DNA from: JBCDGH01 sp038751365
Lineage (GTDB): Bacteria; Patescibacteriota; JACMRA01
Direction of reading: 5' to 3'
Assembly: GCA_038751365.1 (NCBI GenBank)
Contig: JBCDGH010000017.1
Span: 1 to 25,459 of the forward strand
DNA: 25,459 nucleotides
Each line of letters opens with the position of its first letter. Position 1 is the first letter of the stretch. The notes under the pieces were generated by a model, which ran no database searches, was not told where the DNA came from, and saw only the letters and a list, made by a program, of their open reading frames with translations. The translations under genes were made by a program, and so were the position numbers. This document shows positions 1-8,800 of the stretch, in pieces.

Positions 1-177
1 CCTAAAAGTATTGCTTCACAGATTTCAATCCTAATCGAAAAAAATCAAGTTGAAAACCTAGAAGATGCAGCTAAATATAACGCCAAGTATATTTCTAAGT
101 CTATGCAGGATTATTATGAAAAAATGAAGAGAGATTTAGAAAATAAAGCTGAATTAAATAATAAAAATTCTAGGTAA
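1..177 (+). CDS. C-terminal fragment of unknown protein (5' truncated)
   Basis: An open frame enters from the left edge and ends at a TAA at 175-177, giving the last 58 residues of a protein. The fragment is charged and probably helical, rich in Lys, Glu and Asn (it contains KYNAKYISKSMQDYYEKMKR). I do not recognise a family from this tail. The next gene starts after one intervening base (TAATATG), an arrangement typical of translational coupling, so the two are probably cotranscribed. The frame is supported by its lack of stops and by the tight junction. Confidence 0.6.
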   Translation, partial: PKSIASQISILIEKNQVENLEDAAKYNAKYISKSMQDYYEKMKRDLENKAELNNKNSR

Positions 178-178
178 T

Positions 179-646
179 ATGGAAATATATCATCAAGAGC
201 AAACAGTAGGGCAATTAGAAAAGAGAAAAGGTGGTTACTATTACTTGATGATTGCTAAAGATGTGGTTGATAAGTACCCAAGCAAAAGACATACCGGATT
301 TATATGCACACTAGAAAAAAGCCTTAGATTTCAGTGTGGTCTTAATCACCTGGGTGACGGTAACTATTTCATAATCATTAGTAAAAATAATCTAGAGCTG
401 GTAAACAAAAAGCTAGGTGATAAAATTTATTTTGAGTTAGAAGAAGACCCAGATCCTCTTGGTGTGCCCATACCAGAAGTTTTGAAATCGTTATTTGAAG
501 ATCAAGACTTGAAAAATACTTTTGATAGCCTTACTCTGGGTAAAAAAAGACATGTTATTCATACAGTTTCAAGGATAAAAGATCCTGAAAAACAAACCCA
601 AGCTGCATTTAGGGCAATTTATAGCTTTATAAAGTCTAGTAGCTAA
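179..646 (+). CDS. DUF1905 / YdeI (OmdA)-like protein
   Basis: This 155-residue protein has two small domains. Residues about 5-70 fit DUF1905, a small beta domain (GGYYYLMIAKDVVDKY, then FQCGLNHLGDGNYFIIISK, then a KLGDKIYFELEEDPDPLGVP stretch). Residues about 90-153 fit the YdeI/OmpD-associated helical region (PEVLKSLFEDQDLKNTFDSL, LGKKRHVIHTVSRIKDPEKQ). The length is normal for this family, whose biochemical role is not established; some relatives are named bacteriocin-protection proteins. There is no signal peptide or membrane span, so it should be cytoplasmic. The start directly follows the stop of the upstream frame. The stop overlaps the convergent membrane-protein gene by four bases. 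Confidence 0.85.
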   Translation: MEIYHQEQTVGQLEKRKGGYYYLMIAKDVVDKYPSKRHTGFICTLEKSLRFQCGLNHLGDGNYFIIISKNNLELVNKKLGDKIYFELEEDPDPLGVPIPEVLKSLFEDQDLKNTFDSLTLGKKRHVIHTVSRIKDPEKQTQAAFRAIYSFIKSSS

Positions 647-667
647 TTTTGACTTTCTGTAGCTACT
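638..667. terminator. Inverted repeat at convergent gene junction
   Basis: AGTAGCTA at 638-645 and its perfect complement TAGCTACT at 660-667 enclose a 14-base loop, spanning the overlapping stop codons of the two convergent genes. There is no clean U-run on either side, so this is at best a weak bidirectional terminator or RNA-end stabiliser. Confidence 0.3.
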
Positions 668-2112
668 GAGTAGTCTTGCATAGCAATCCACAAGATACTC
701 CAATACATAGACACTGTTTGGTTTTCCCAAAGATGTAAGAACAGATTACCGATTAGTATGGCTAAAAAACCTAAGCTAAATTGTAACTCTCTAAAAGTCA
801 AAACTTGCTTTGTATAGAAACCTTTGAATAGCTTTTGTACTGGATAAGTAAGTAATGCTATGTAAGCCAAAGCATAGAATATACCCCCATTTAAGATTAG
901 CTGAATATACCAATTTTCTGGAATTGTGATGCGGTAGTGTAAGATATACCAGTCATAGCTAACATAATTAAACTTTTTATACAGAAGGTTGTCTGTAAAT
1001 AGATCTTGATATATAGATTTGGCAGCCGGTCCGCTGTTTCCTAGACCTAGACCAGTCAAAGCTATTGTTGGGGATTCTGTTAGAATACTTAAACTAGCCA
1101 TAGTTTGTCTATAATGTTCTACCGTAGACGAAGGCTTTGCTATAGACTCAGGTATAAATTGACCTGGAATCTCAAAAATTGGACTTTTAGTCTGAAAACC
1201 AACGTATATAGGAAATAGGGTAATTACTAGCGGAATTGTAATTATACTACTAAATAATAGTTTTCTCAAAAACCTCCTTGGTAAAAAATAGGTTATAGTT
1301 AGTAGTAACCAAACTCCAAGCCCAAGAACAGCAAATCTAGCAGCAGTTAAAAATATCAAACAAGTTATCAAAAGACTAAGCAAGCCATAAGCTACTTTAG
1401 ATCGGTTTTTTTTGGTCAAATTGATTGTGAATAATGGTAAAATCAGCAATAAATAACTTGCCATATGGTTGGGAGTGGAAAATGTTCCAGCTAGGCGACA
1501 ACTATTCTGTCCAAAATCAATCACATGACAGGTGGGTGCAGAGACTAGGTACTCCACCTGGCTCTCTGAGCCAAATCCAATAAAGCTATTAACAGTTTGC
1601 TGTCCGAGTAGTAATTGCGCTGATACAAATACTACTACAAGACTAAACCCCGCGAATACAAATTTAACCAAGTTATTTCTGAAATAGTTAAAACTTTCTA
1701 AATCATACCGGTTTTTTTTGGTATTTAGCCAAGTGGTTATAATTGCAAAAAACCATAGCCAAAATAATTCAAATCGAAAACCAATAATGTAGATATAGCT
1801 GTGAAATTCTCCAAAGATTATTGAGTTGAAAGTGACTACTAAGGTGCAAAAAACTATTAGAATTAGTGGCGCTAGGACTTTTAATTGTTCTAATTTGGGT
1901 ATTGAGTTTGATTTTTCTAGTTTTTTTTGGTTCTGAAAGTATCTTAATATCTGTATACCCAGTTGAATGCAAATAACTACTATTAGAGCTTCTTTCCACA
2001 GATTAAGCCAAATTGGCAAACTAAGTTTAACTGTTATAAAACTAGCAAAGATAGTCTGTACAGGTAAAAATAAAGCTAGAAGAAAAAAGCAGCACTGACT
2101 TATCTTTGGCAT
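643..2112 (-). CDS. O-antigen ligase / Wzy-type polymerase family membrane protein
   Basis: A 489-residue polytopic membrane protein with about ten to twelve hydrophobic spans. The layout fits the Wzy_C (O-antigen ligase/polymerase) superfamily: an AARFAVLGLGVWLLL span in the middle, a large hydrophilic loop at about residues 305-400 containing GLGLGNSG, and then ENWYIQLILNGGIFYALAYI, which resembles the family's conserved N-x-L-Q-x-x-x-E/N-x-G-x-x-G segment. Members transfer or polymerise undecaprenyl-linked glycans outside the membrane. The substrate cannot be inferred. The ATG abuts the htpX stop directly (TAAATG), so the two are translationally coupled. Specific assignment as ligase or polymerase is not possible from sequence. 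Confidence 0.75.
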   Translation of the reverse strand: MPKISQCCFFLLALFLPVQTIFASFITVKLSLPIWLNLWKEALIVVICIQLGIQILRYFQNQKKLEKSNSIPKLEQLKVLAPLILIVFCTLVVTFNSIIFGEFHSYIYIIGFRFELFWLWFFAIITTWLNTKKNRYDLESFNYFRNNLVKFVFAGFSLVVVFVSAQLLLGQQTVNSFIGFGSESQVEYLVSAPTCHVIDFGQNSCRLAGTFSTPNHMASYLLLILPLFTINLTKKNRSKVAYGLLSLLITCLIFLTAARFAVLGLGVWLLLTITYFLPRRFLRKLLFSSIITIPLVITLFPIYVGFQTKSPIFEIPGQFIPESIAKPSSTVEHYRQTMASLSILTESPTIALTGLGLGNSGPAAKSIYQDLFTDNLLYKKFNYVSYDWYILHYRITIPENWYIQLILNGGIFYALAYIALLTYPVQKLFKGFYTKQVLTFRELQFSLGFLAILIGNLFLHLWENQTVSMYWSILWIAMQDYSVATESQN

Positions 2113-3006
2113 TTAGCTTAGATTTTTGAGTTTTTGGATTCGTTCTTCGATAGGCGGGTGACTGCTAAACCAGCCTGAAACTTTTTGCCCAAAGCTTTTC
2201 TTTGGAGGGGCTATGTAAAAGTGATTCATAGCTGTAGAGTAGTGATTTGTTGGGGTAGGGTTCTTATAGAGCTTTTCTAGTGCGCTCATAAGCCCTTTAG
2301 GGTATCTAGTAAAGACTACAGCAGTAGCATCGGCTAATGATTCTCGTGATCTAGAGACTGCAAATTGAATTAAAGTTGCCACGATTGGGGCTAATATTAA
2401 GGTAACTACGTAAATCACCAAAATGAAAGGGCTTTTCATATCATCGCTATCTCTACTAGATCTTCCACCTCCCCAAAATAGCGTACGAAAGCCTATGTCA
2501 GCAATAAAACTAATCACACTTGCCAAGACCATGGTCACAGTCATCACCAAAATATCTCGATTTTTAATGTGAGCTAGTTCGTGAGCAATTACTCCTTCTA
2601 ATTCGTTTTTATCTAATAGGTTCAAGATACCTTGATTTAGACAAATACTAGCATGCTCAGGGTCACGGCCGCAAGCAAAAGCGTTAGCAGATGGGTCTGG
2701 GCTGATATGCACTTTGGGTTTGGGTATATCAGCGACTTTACTGAGGTTTTCGACTAGATTGTGGATTTCGGGAGCTTTCTGAGGGCTAACTTCTTTGGCT
2801 CTGGCTACCGTTAGAGCTATTTTGTCTCCAGTATAGTAAGCAATTAGAGCTTGAACTAAGGAAATAACAAGACCGATTACCGCGAAGATTGGGGTGTTAT
2901 TTACTGCTCCAATAACATAAAAGACCGCACTGACTAAGCCAACGAATAAAAATATCAAAAGCCAAGTCTTACGTACATTTTTACTTTGGTAGGTGTAAGC
3001 AGACAT
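2113..3006 (-). CDS. htpX: HtpX, membrane zinc metalloprotease (M48B)
   Basis: At 297 residues the length matches the HtpX family. Two N-terminal membrane spans (about 14-33 and 39-57) are followed by the cytoplasmic M48 catalytic region. The zinc-binding HEXXH motif is HELAH at 142-146, preceded by the conserved SANAFACG segment (106-113). The third ligand lies in SRSRESLADA (E222). Two more spans sit at about 152-172 and 193-215. The C-terminal SSHPPIEERIQKL is also conserved. HtpX degrades damaged membrane proteins. It follows the large envelope-protein genes in the same direction, 91 bases after the 613-residue gene, and probably has its own promoter there. All catalytic residues are present. 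Confidence 0.96.
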   Translation of the reverse strand: MSAYTYQSKNVRKTWLLIFLFVGLVSAVFYVIGAVNNTPIFAVIGLVISLVQALIAYYTGDKIALTVARAKEVSPQKAPEIHNLVENLSKVADIPKPKVHISPDPSANAFACGRDPEHASICLNQGILNLLDKNELEGVIAHELAHIKNRDILVMTVTMVLASVISFIADIGFRTLFWGGGRSSRDSDDMKSPFILVIYVVTLILAPIVATLIQFAVSRSRESLADATAVVFTRYPKGLMSALEKLYKNPTPTNHYSTAMNHFYIAPPKKSFGQKVSGWFSSHPPIEERIQKLKNLS

Positions 3007-3015
3007 TCTGAGTTA

Positions 3016-3044
3016 AAAGTAGTTAGGGTAAGTTGTTTTGTCAA
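3016..3044 (-). promoter_or_regulatory. Candidate htpX promoter, near-leaderless
   Basis: Read on the minus strand, TTGACA (3039-3044) is followed after 17 bases by TACTTT (3016-3021). The -35 is perfect and the -10 is weak. The htpX ATG lies nine bases beyond the -10 box, so a transcript from here would have almost no 5' leader. No Shine-Dalgarno sequence precedes this start. Confidence 0.45.
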
Positions 3045-3097
3045 TCTTGTGTATAGGTAAAATATAGGCAAAAATCGATCTATCGCAACTTGCAAGT

Positions 3098-4939
3098 CTA
3101 ATTTAGATAAGCGCTGTTATGAATGTCGATAGAGTCTACAATATTCCTAAAGTCTTCAGGAGCTACTTTACTCTGAGCTTCTTCCAAACCTTTCATAAAC
3201 TTAGCTCTAGATTCCCTCTTTACGTTTTCTAGTTCTTTAACAAAATAAAGTTTGGTGCTTGAGATATCTACTTGACCATTGTTATCATTCATAATTTTGC
3301 GTCTGACTAAATCAGTACCGGCTTCAGTAAATTTTAGTAAAAGCCTTTCTACTTCGACATGACTTATATGTAGTAGATTACTTATTGTATTTATCCCTTT
3401 AGTTTTGGTTGTTTGGTTTGAGTGAGTTGCTTGAGCTAGGGCAAAGCTAAGCTGTGCAAAGTTGCGAATGCGTTGTCTTGGGTTGGAAGTCGAAAGAAAG
3501 TTATCGTTCTGTATGTATATTTTATCTGCAGGATCCAGTTTTAAAACGCTGGATATAGTTCCTTGACCAGTAGTACTCAAATTCTGTAAATTTTCAATAG
3601 CATATTTGACTCCAATTTTCTGGCGCAGCGACTCTGAATAAAAGTTGTTTGAACCAAGTGCCTCCTTTATTTCTCCTATAAGTATGGTATAGATAGCAGC
3701 TGATCTCTGACCATTTTGTATGCCTTCGCTTAAAGTTCTAGAGTTGTGATCGATTAGTGTCTGAGTCAAAGATCCTGAGTATTTGTTGTGAGCGACAGCT
3801 CTGATTGCCACTGCTTTTTGGAGAATTGTCAGTCTTTGCTGAGGACTATATTTTTTATCAAAATTCTCTGCACCATTGGCTTCGATCACTTCTTGACCTA
3901 CATTTGTCTGGGCTAGTTGAGTATAGCTCATAGCCTTAATTTCGGTAATAATTTGTGCGGAATCAGATGCGTTTGTTCCAAACTCGTTTAGACTAGCTGA
4001 ATCTTTTAGATACTTTACTAAAAATTTTTGTTGGTGAGTATTTAGTTGTTTAAAGTCAACGCAGTTTTTTGCAGTTAAAGGTATATGGCTGGCTGTGGGC
4101 AGAGCATTAAAGTGTCTAATATCTAGTTCATTATTCTGCAGATCTATCAAATATCTTGTTAAATCGTCTTTAGCAATAAACTCTTGGTTAACCGCCCTAA
4201 GACCGATAGTGATAGCCGCTTCTACTTGCTGATCAGTTTCTTGAGTAGGCTGTAGTTGATTCTGAACTGTCTTCTCAGCTTGTAGAGCAAAAGCTTGATT
4301 ATTCATGTTGATAATCTGACTAATATCACCTCCGGCGTCTAAATAACCTTGTCTAATTTGTTCATCTTGCAGTATGTATGGGTCTGAAATTACCTCTGAA
4401 TTACCGGCTATACTAGCTCCATGTTTTCTTCGATGTTCTGGATTAGAAAGTAAATAAGGATAACGATCCAACACCGCTGAGGAATCATCCACTAAGTCTC
4501 TTGCTAAGGCTACTACTTCTGGATTACCTTGGGCTAGGTTAGGGAAACTACCATCCCGAACAGCATCTTCGAATAGTCTCTTGTAGCTTACTCTAAGACC
4601 GTTACTCATGTTTTCTATGCTAGGTAAGTTATTTTGGACTAGCATTTTAGCGAACTTTGGGTGAATAGGCTTCAAGTTCAAGGCTTGTCTCCTAGCTTCT
4701 TGAGCTCTTTCTCGGATCTCTCTATCAAGAGGGCTCAGTCCAGATTCTTGAGCTTTATTTTCAATAAGTTGAATTTCCTCCTTGCCAAGACCTGGAAACA
4801 TGGAATCTTCAAACATAACGTCTGCAAAGTTCTTACCAAACCATTTGCGCATAGTTAACTCAATATTACCTAAAGCAGTTGTTTCCACTTCTTTATATTT
4901 GCTTTCTGATACTTTGTTTAAGGATTCTATGGGATTCAT
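3098..4939 (-). CDS. Soluble protein homologous to the cytoplasmic tail of the VirB6-like protein
   Basis: A 613-residue protein with no signal peptide or membrane span, mostly helical and charged. I recognise no named family, but it aligns along its length with the tail (about residues 935-1560) of the 1621-residue VirB6-like protein encoded just upstream. Matching blocks in the same order are GYLDAGGD (198-205) with GYEEAGGD (1100-1107), EFIAKDDL (253-260) with RFVAEDNL (1157-1164), NEFG with KEFG, VGQEVI (347-352) with VGQEVI (1330-1335), RLTILQK with KLEILQR, KIGVKYAIEN with KVGAARIQNK, and RNFAQLSFAL with RDMRELSQAL. Spacing between the last four blocks differs by only one or two residues. 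It is therefore a standalone paralog of that tail. It could be a partner, competitor or exported substrate of the membrane machine; none of these is shown. Confidence 0.88.
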   Translation of the reverse strand: MNPIESLNKVSESKYKEVETTALGNIELTMRKWFGKNFADVMFEDSMFPGLGKEEIQLIENKAQESGLSPLDREIRERAQEARRQALNLKPIHPKFAKMLVQNNLPSIENMSNGLRVSYKRLFEDAVRDGSFPNLAQGNPEVVALARDLVDDSSAVLDRYPYLLSNPEHRRKHGASIAGNSEVISDPYILQDEQIRQGYLDAGGDISQIINMNNQAFALQAEKTVQNQLQPTQETDQQVEAAITIGLRAVNQEFIAKDDLTRYLIDLQNNELDIRHFNALPTASHIPLTAKNCVDFKQLNTHQQKFLVKYLKDSASLNEFGTNASDSAQIITEIKAMSYTQLAQTNVGQEVIEANGAENFDKKYSPQQRLTILQKAVAIRAVAHNKYSGSLTQTLIDHNSRTLSEGIQNGQRSAAIYTILIGEIKEALGSNNFYSESLRQKIGVKYAIENLQNLSTTGQGTISSVLKLDPADKIYIQNDNFLSTSNPRQRIRNFAQLSFALAQATHSNQTTKTKGINTISNLLHISHVEVERLLLKFTEAGTDLVRRKIMNDNNGQVDISSTKLYFVKELENVKRESRAKFMKGLEEAQSKVAPEDFRNIVDSIDIHNSAYLN

Positions 4940-4963
4940 AGTACTAAGAATATAGCCTAAATG

Positions 4964-5842
4964 CTACTTTTGGTCAACGTCATTGGCGTGGAGTAGCTGG
5001 TCAAGCGTAGCGGCTTTTTGAGTCCTAGGTATATTTGGTGTGGTTGTTGCTGAGTTTGGTGGTCTAAGTGTTCTAGGGGGTTGTGGTGTAGGTATGTAGC
5101 CTGAATTGCTTGGTATGTTTGTGTTTGGTGTTGAATTTATGGGATTAATGCTATTTTGGATATTTAGAGTAGGTTGCCCTACTTGTTCTGCTTGGTCGAC
5201 TACAGCTTTTACTTCTTCTGTAGTTAAGGTGGTGTTGAACTTCCGAGTTTGGACACCGTCAAGATCGCTTGCCTTTAGTTGGTTACGCCTATCTAAAGCA
5301 TTTTGAAGTCTATACTCGGCATAGATTTCTGCTTCTTCAGGAGTGATTACAGGTTCGTTCATCATCGCCAATTTAGACTGAACTTCATCCGGTACTTGAC
5401 CCAAATCTATAGATTCCAAGAAAGTAGCTTGCTCTTCAGGACTCAGCATTGGTAGTATTTTTTGTATTTTACCTTCTACTATTTCTTGAGTATATACTAT
5501 TTTATTTGTTTCGGTGATTTGAATGCTTTCCTCTAGTAAATTGTGTAATTTATCCAAAACAGTCCTCCTCTCGTTTTTCTCAGTTTCCATAAAAGCTTGA
5601 TATAACTGAGTAGCATAATCTTTCTCAAAGATGTTACTAGCATAGCCGGAGATTAGTATTTTTAAAAATTCGTTCCAAATAGGTATATCTTCGGTTAGTA
5701 AGTTAGCAGGCATTCCTAGCTCTAGCTCCCTCAATACTTCTTTATCGGTTTGTGCTGAGTTATTGTACTCTGCTAAAAGCTGTTCTGCAGTTTCAGTCTC
5801 AGAATTGGTTTGATCCGTGTTGTTATTGTTTATTTGGTTCAT
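4964..5842 (-). CDS. Unknown protein with Asn-rich start and Pro-rich tail
   Basis: A 292-residue protein of no family I recognise. The N-terminus is low-complexity (MNQINNNNTDQTNSETET). Residues about 30-200 are acidic and helical (PMLSPEEQATFLESIDLGQV, ITPEEAEIYAEYRLQNALDR). Residues about 225-275 are rich in Asn, Pro, Ser and Thr (PTPQPPRTLRPPNS), a disordered linker type, ending in a short helix (KAATLDQLLHANDV). There is no signal peptide or membrane span. The gene lies between the VirB6-like gene (8 bases) and the 613-residue tail homolog (24 bases), so it is almost certainly in the same operon. An adaptor or secreted substrate is possible but unproven. Confidence 0.8.
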   Translation of the reverse strand: MNQINNNNTDQTNSETETAEQLLAEYNNSAQTDKEVLRELELGMPANLLTEDIPIWNEFLKILISGYASNIFEKDYATQLYQAFMETEKNERRTVLDKLHNLLEESIQITETNKIVYTQEIVEGKIQKILPMLSPEEQATFLESIDLGQVPDEVQSKLAMMNEPVITPEEAEIYAEYRLQNALDRRNQLKASDLDGVQTRKFNTTLTTEEVKAVVDQAEQVGQPTLNIQNSINPINSTPNTNIPSNSGYIPTPQPPRTLRPPNSATTTPNIPRTQKAATLDQLLHANDVDQK

Positions 5843-5850
5843 AAAATATA

Positions 5851-8800
5851 CTATTTAAATATGAATTTACCGAAGATGTTAGATACCTTAGAGGCAAAAT
5901 TCTCACCACCAGATTTAGATATTTCATCACTCATTTTGTCGTTTTTATTACTTTCAAAAGCACTTCTAGCAGCGCCGAATCCTTTCTTAGTTTCAATAAA
6001 GTCGATATCTCCCTGTGCTCCATTTGGTCCTTCATTCCTAAAAATGTATTTTTCATTGAAATGCCCCTCGCCTTCTGCCCTGAACTTTTCTTGCAATAGT
6101 TCTGCATTGGTAACAACACGACTTACTCTCTGGGTAAATTGTCCTTGATTATTTGGATCAGGAATTTGTTCGTAAAGATTAAATCGAGCATCTAAGTCAA
6201 TACCATACTTATTAAAGGTGTCTCTGGCTCGTTGTGTTGATCCTGGGTCATTAGGATCGCTGGAGTAATAATCACCCAAAGCTTGGCTAAGCTCTCTCAT
6301 GTCTCTCTTTCGCTGCTGTTCGTTGGTAGTATTTTTAAACAGATTATTTTTATTTTGGTCGATTTGAATATCAGAGCCTAGTAGATCAGTAATAGCGAAA
6401 TCACCTTTAGTAGAGCGTCCGTCAAATTTGTTTTGAATTCTAGCAGCACCTACTTTCTCAAACATTTCTGTATTTCCCCAATCTTCATCTTGTATAGCCT
6501 TTTCTATTGCCAGTTCAGCAATACCATGGATTTTAGCTCTTTTAGTACCTTTTTTCCCAGCTGAAGCGTAACGCATTGAGGCTTGCTTGACTCTGTTGTT
6601 ATTAGCAGAGCGGCTATTTGTATAAGCTTTAGCTTTACTACCTACTACTCTTTGAAGAATTTCTAACTTTTCTTCTTGCTTAGCATTTTCGTACTGCGTA
6701 CCAAGATTATCTATAACTTCTTGTCCGACGTGTGTGTTTTCATACTTATCTATCAAAAATTCACGTTGTAGTACCTCAAATTGTTCTTTTTCAGTTGTAG
6801 CATTGGTATAATCGTTGCTTTGGAGTGCTCTTTGACCAGCTGAGCTACTTTCATATTCTTGCCTCTTAGCAATTTTTTGGGTGTCATCAAGTTTATCGAA
6901 ATTTTTGCTTTTTATACTATTTAAAAAATCGTTGTCATTAATGATATCGTGCCCAAACTCCTTAATAGTATTTTCTGCTTCCAGATGCTCTAACATGTCA
7001 TCTTGAGCGGTAGCACTAAAATTATTGAATGAGACAGTTTGGTTTTTTAGTTCATTCTGTATGGCTTGCTCTTGCTGTTTAGCATTTAAGTTATTGAAGT
7101 TAGAAATTGAATTCTGAATAGCAACCTTTCTTCTCTCAACTTCTTGTCTTATCTCCTGGTTATTGACCTTAGTAAACTTGTCCCAGGTCATTTTATCTTG
7201 TCTGAGATCGACTTGTTCACGTACAAGGTTATCTTCAGCCACAAATCTATTACCTACCTCTCTATTGGCTACATTAACTGCTGATTTTATGTCTTCACTA
7301 CTTTCGTTTCCAAAAGCTAAATTTACTTCAGCTTGAGCTGCTTCTTGAGATTGAAAATCATACCCTCTTTGAATCTTCTCGAAGAGTGCTTTCATATCTC
7401 CACCGGCTTCTTCATAGCCTTTTACTATATCGGGATCAGCAAAGTTTCTACCGCTTGCATTTTTGAATTTCTCGATATTTGTAGCGTATTCAGCTCCAGC
7501 ATTTTTACGATCTTGACTATTTTCTTGTAGTTGAGGTTCTTTCTCCGCGAGTTTTGCTCTGGTGGCAGCATCTAAGTTTCCAAATTTATCTTGAGCAAAT
7601 TTGATTGACCTTTGATTACTAAATAGTTCTCTGGCGAGGCTTTCATCATCGGCTGCTTGATTCATTAATTGTTCGAAAATTCTATTTTGCCCCTTATCCC
7701 ATTTGTTAGGATCAGTTGGAAAGTCTTTAATCACAGATTTAGCAATAGCTCTGGCAATTATTGGGCTAATTTTTTTACCGGCAGTTTTCATAGCTTTTTT
7801 CCCTGCTTCTAAGATTCTTTCCTGCATCTCTATCGCGTATGGTGAAGGTTTGCCTTCCTTATCAGCCTCTTCTTCTAGATTTTTAATGAAATTTTTGTCT
7901 TGACTTGCCCAACGACTAAGATCATCGTCACCGTCAAGCATGCTAATTATCGTTTGATTGTCAGTAGACGATCTAATTCTTTTTTCTAGTCCTGATAAAG
8001 CTCTTTCGTTGAATTCAGCTGCTCTACCTTGCCTCATTCTATCTAAACCTTCAACTAGTTTTTTAGGAGATTTAGCTATACCTTGGGCTATGTAAGGAGT
8101 AAACTCTACTGCATTTCCAAGACCCTGAAATAAACCGGCTCTCGCGACTCCACCACCGATTTTTTGAGCTCGACCTAGGCTTCTACGCAAAAAGTTTTTG
8201 CTCTTTAGGTTCTTGTCAGCACTTGTTTGACCACTACTATCTTTTTTACCTTCAATGAGTCTAGTACTAAATTCGCCAGCTCTTGTAAACAAGCCTTTTT
8301 TACCAACTCCAGGGATTAATGTAGTAGCTTTATTTAAGCCCCTGCCAGCTACGCCTATGGAAGTGCCGTAAGCCGAAGCAAAAGGTTTTACGTACTTACC
8401 GACTGAACTTATAGCACTCTTGGCAAAGTTTTCGAAGTCTTTGTCGATAAAGTTGGTTACTGCATACAGGGCTCCGATACTAATTACTGCTCCCAAGATT
8501 ACTTGTAGAGATAACGTAAACTCGCTTACACCTCTAGCTGCCCCATCATTGACTACCGATAACTGTCTACTAGCATTAATCTCAGCAAAGCTCTCTGTGA
8601 GTAGATTTACCATGGCTAAAGCAAAAATAAATATCGGATAGAAGCTAGACCACTTGACCATTTTATCTACCCATTTTTTACCCATTGGCTTGAGGGCGTC
8701 TATTGGCGATAGGTAAGTGGCTAAAGCTATGGGTGAAGTAATCATTAAGAGCCACAAACCTACTACTCTCATCACTGCCATGTAAGCCGTCTTCCAAAAA

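Noticed and set aside
5810..6148. Plus-strand open frames inside the minus cluster (for example 5810-6148, 16985-17398, 9626-9916)
   Set aside because: They lie antisense to long, well-supported coding frames and show biased composition (Leu/Ser-rich) typical of complement shadows.
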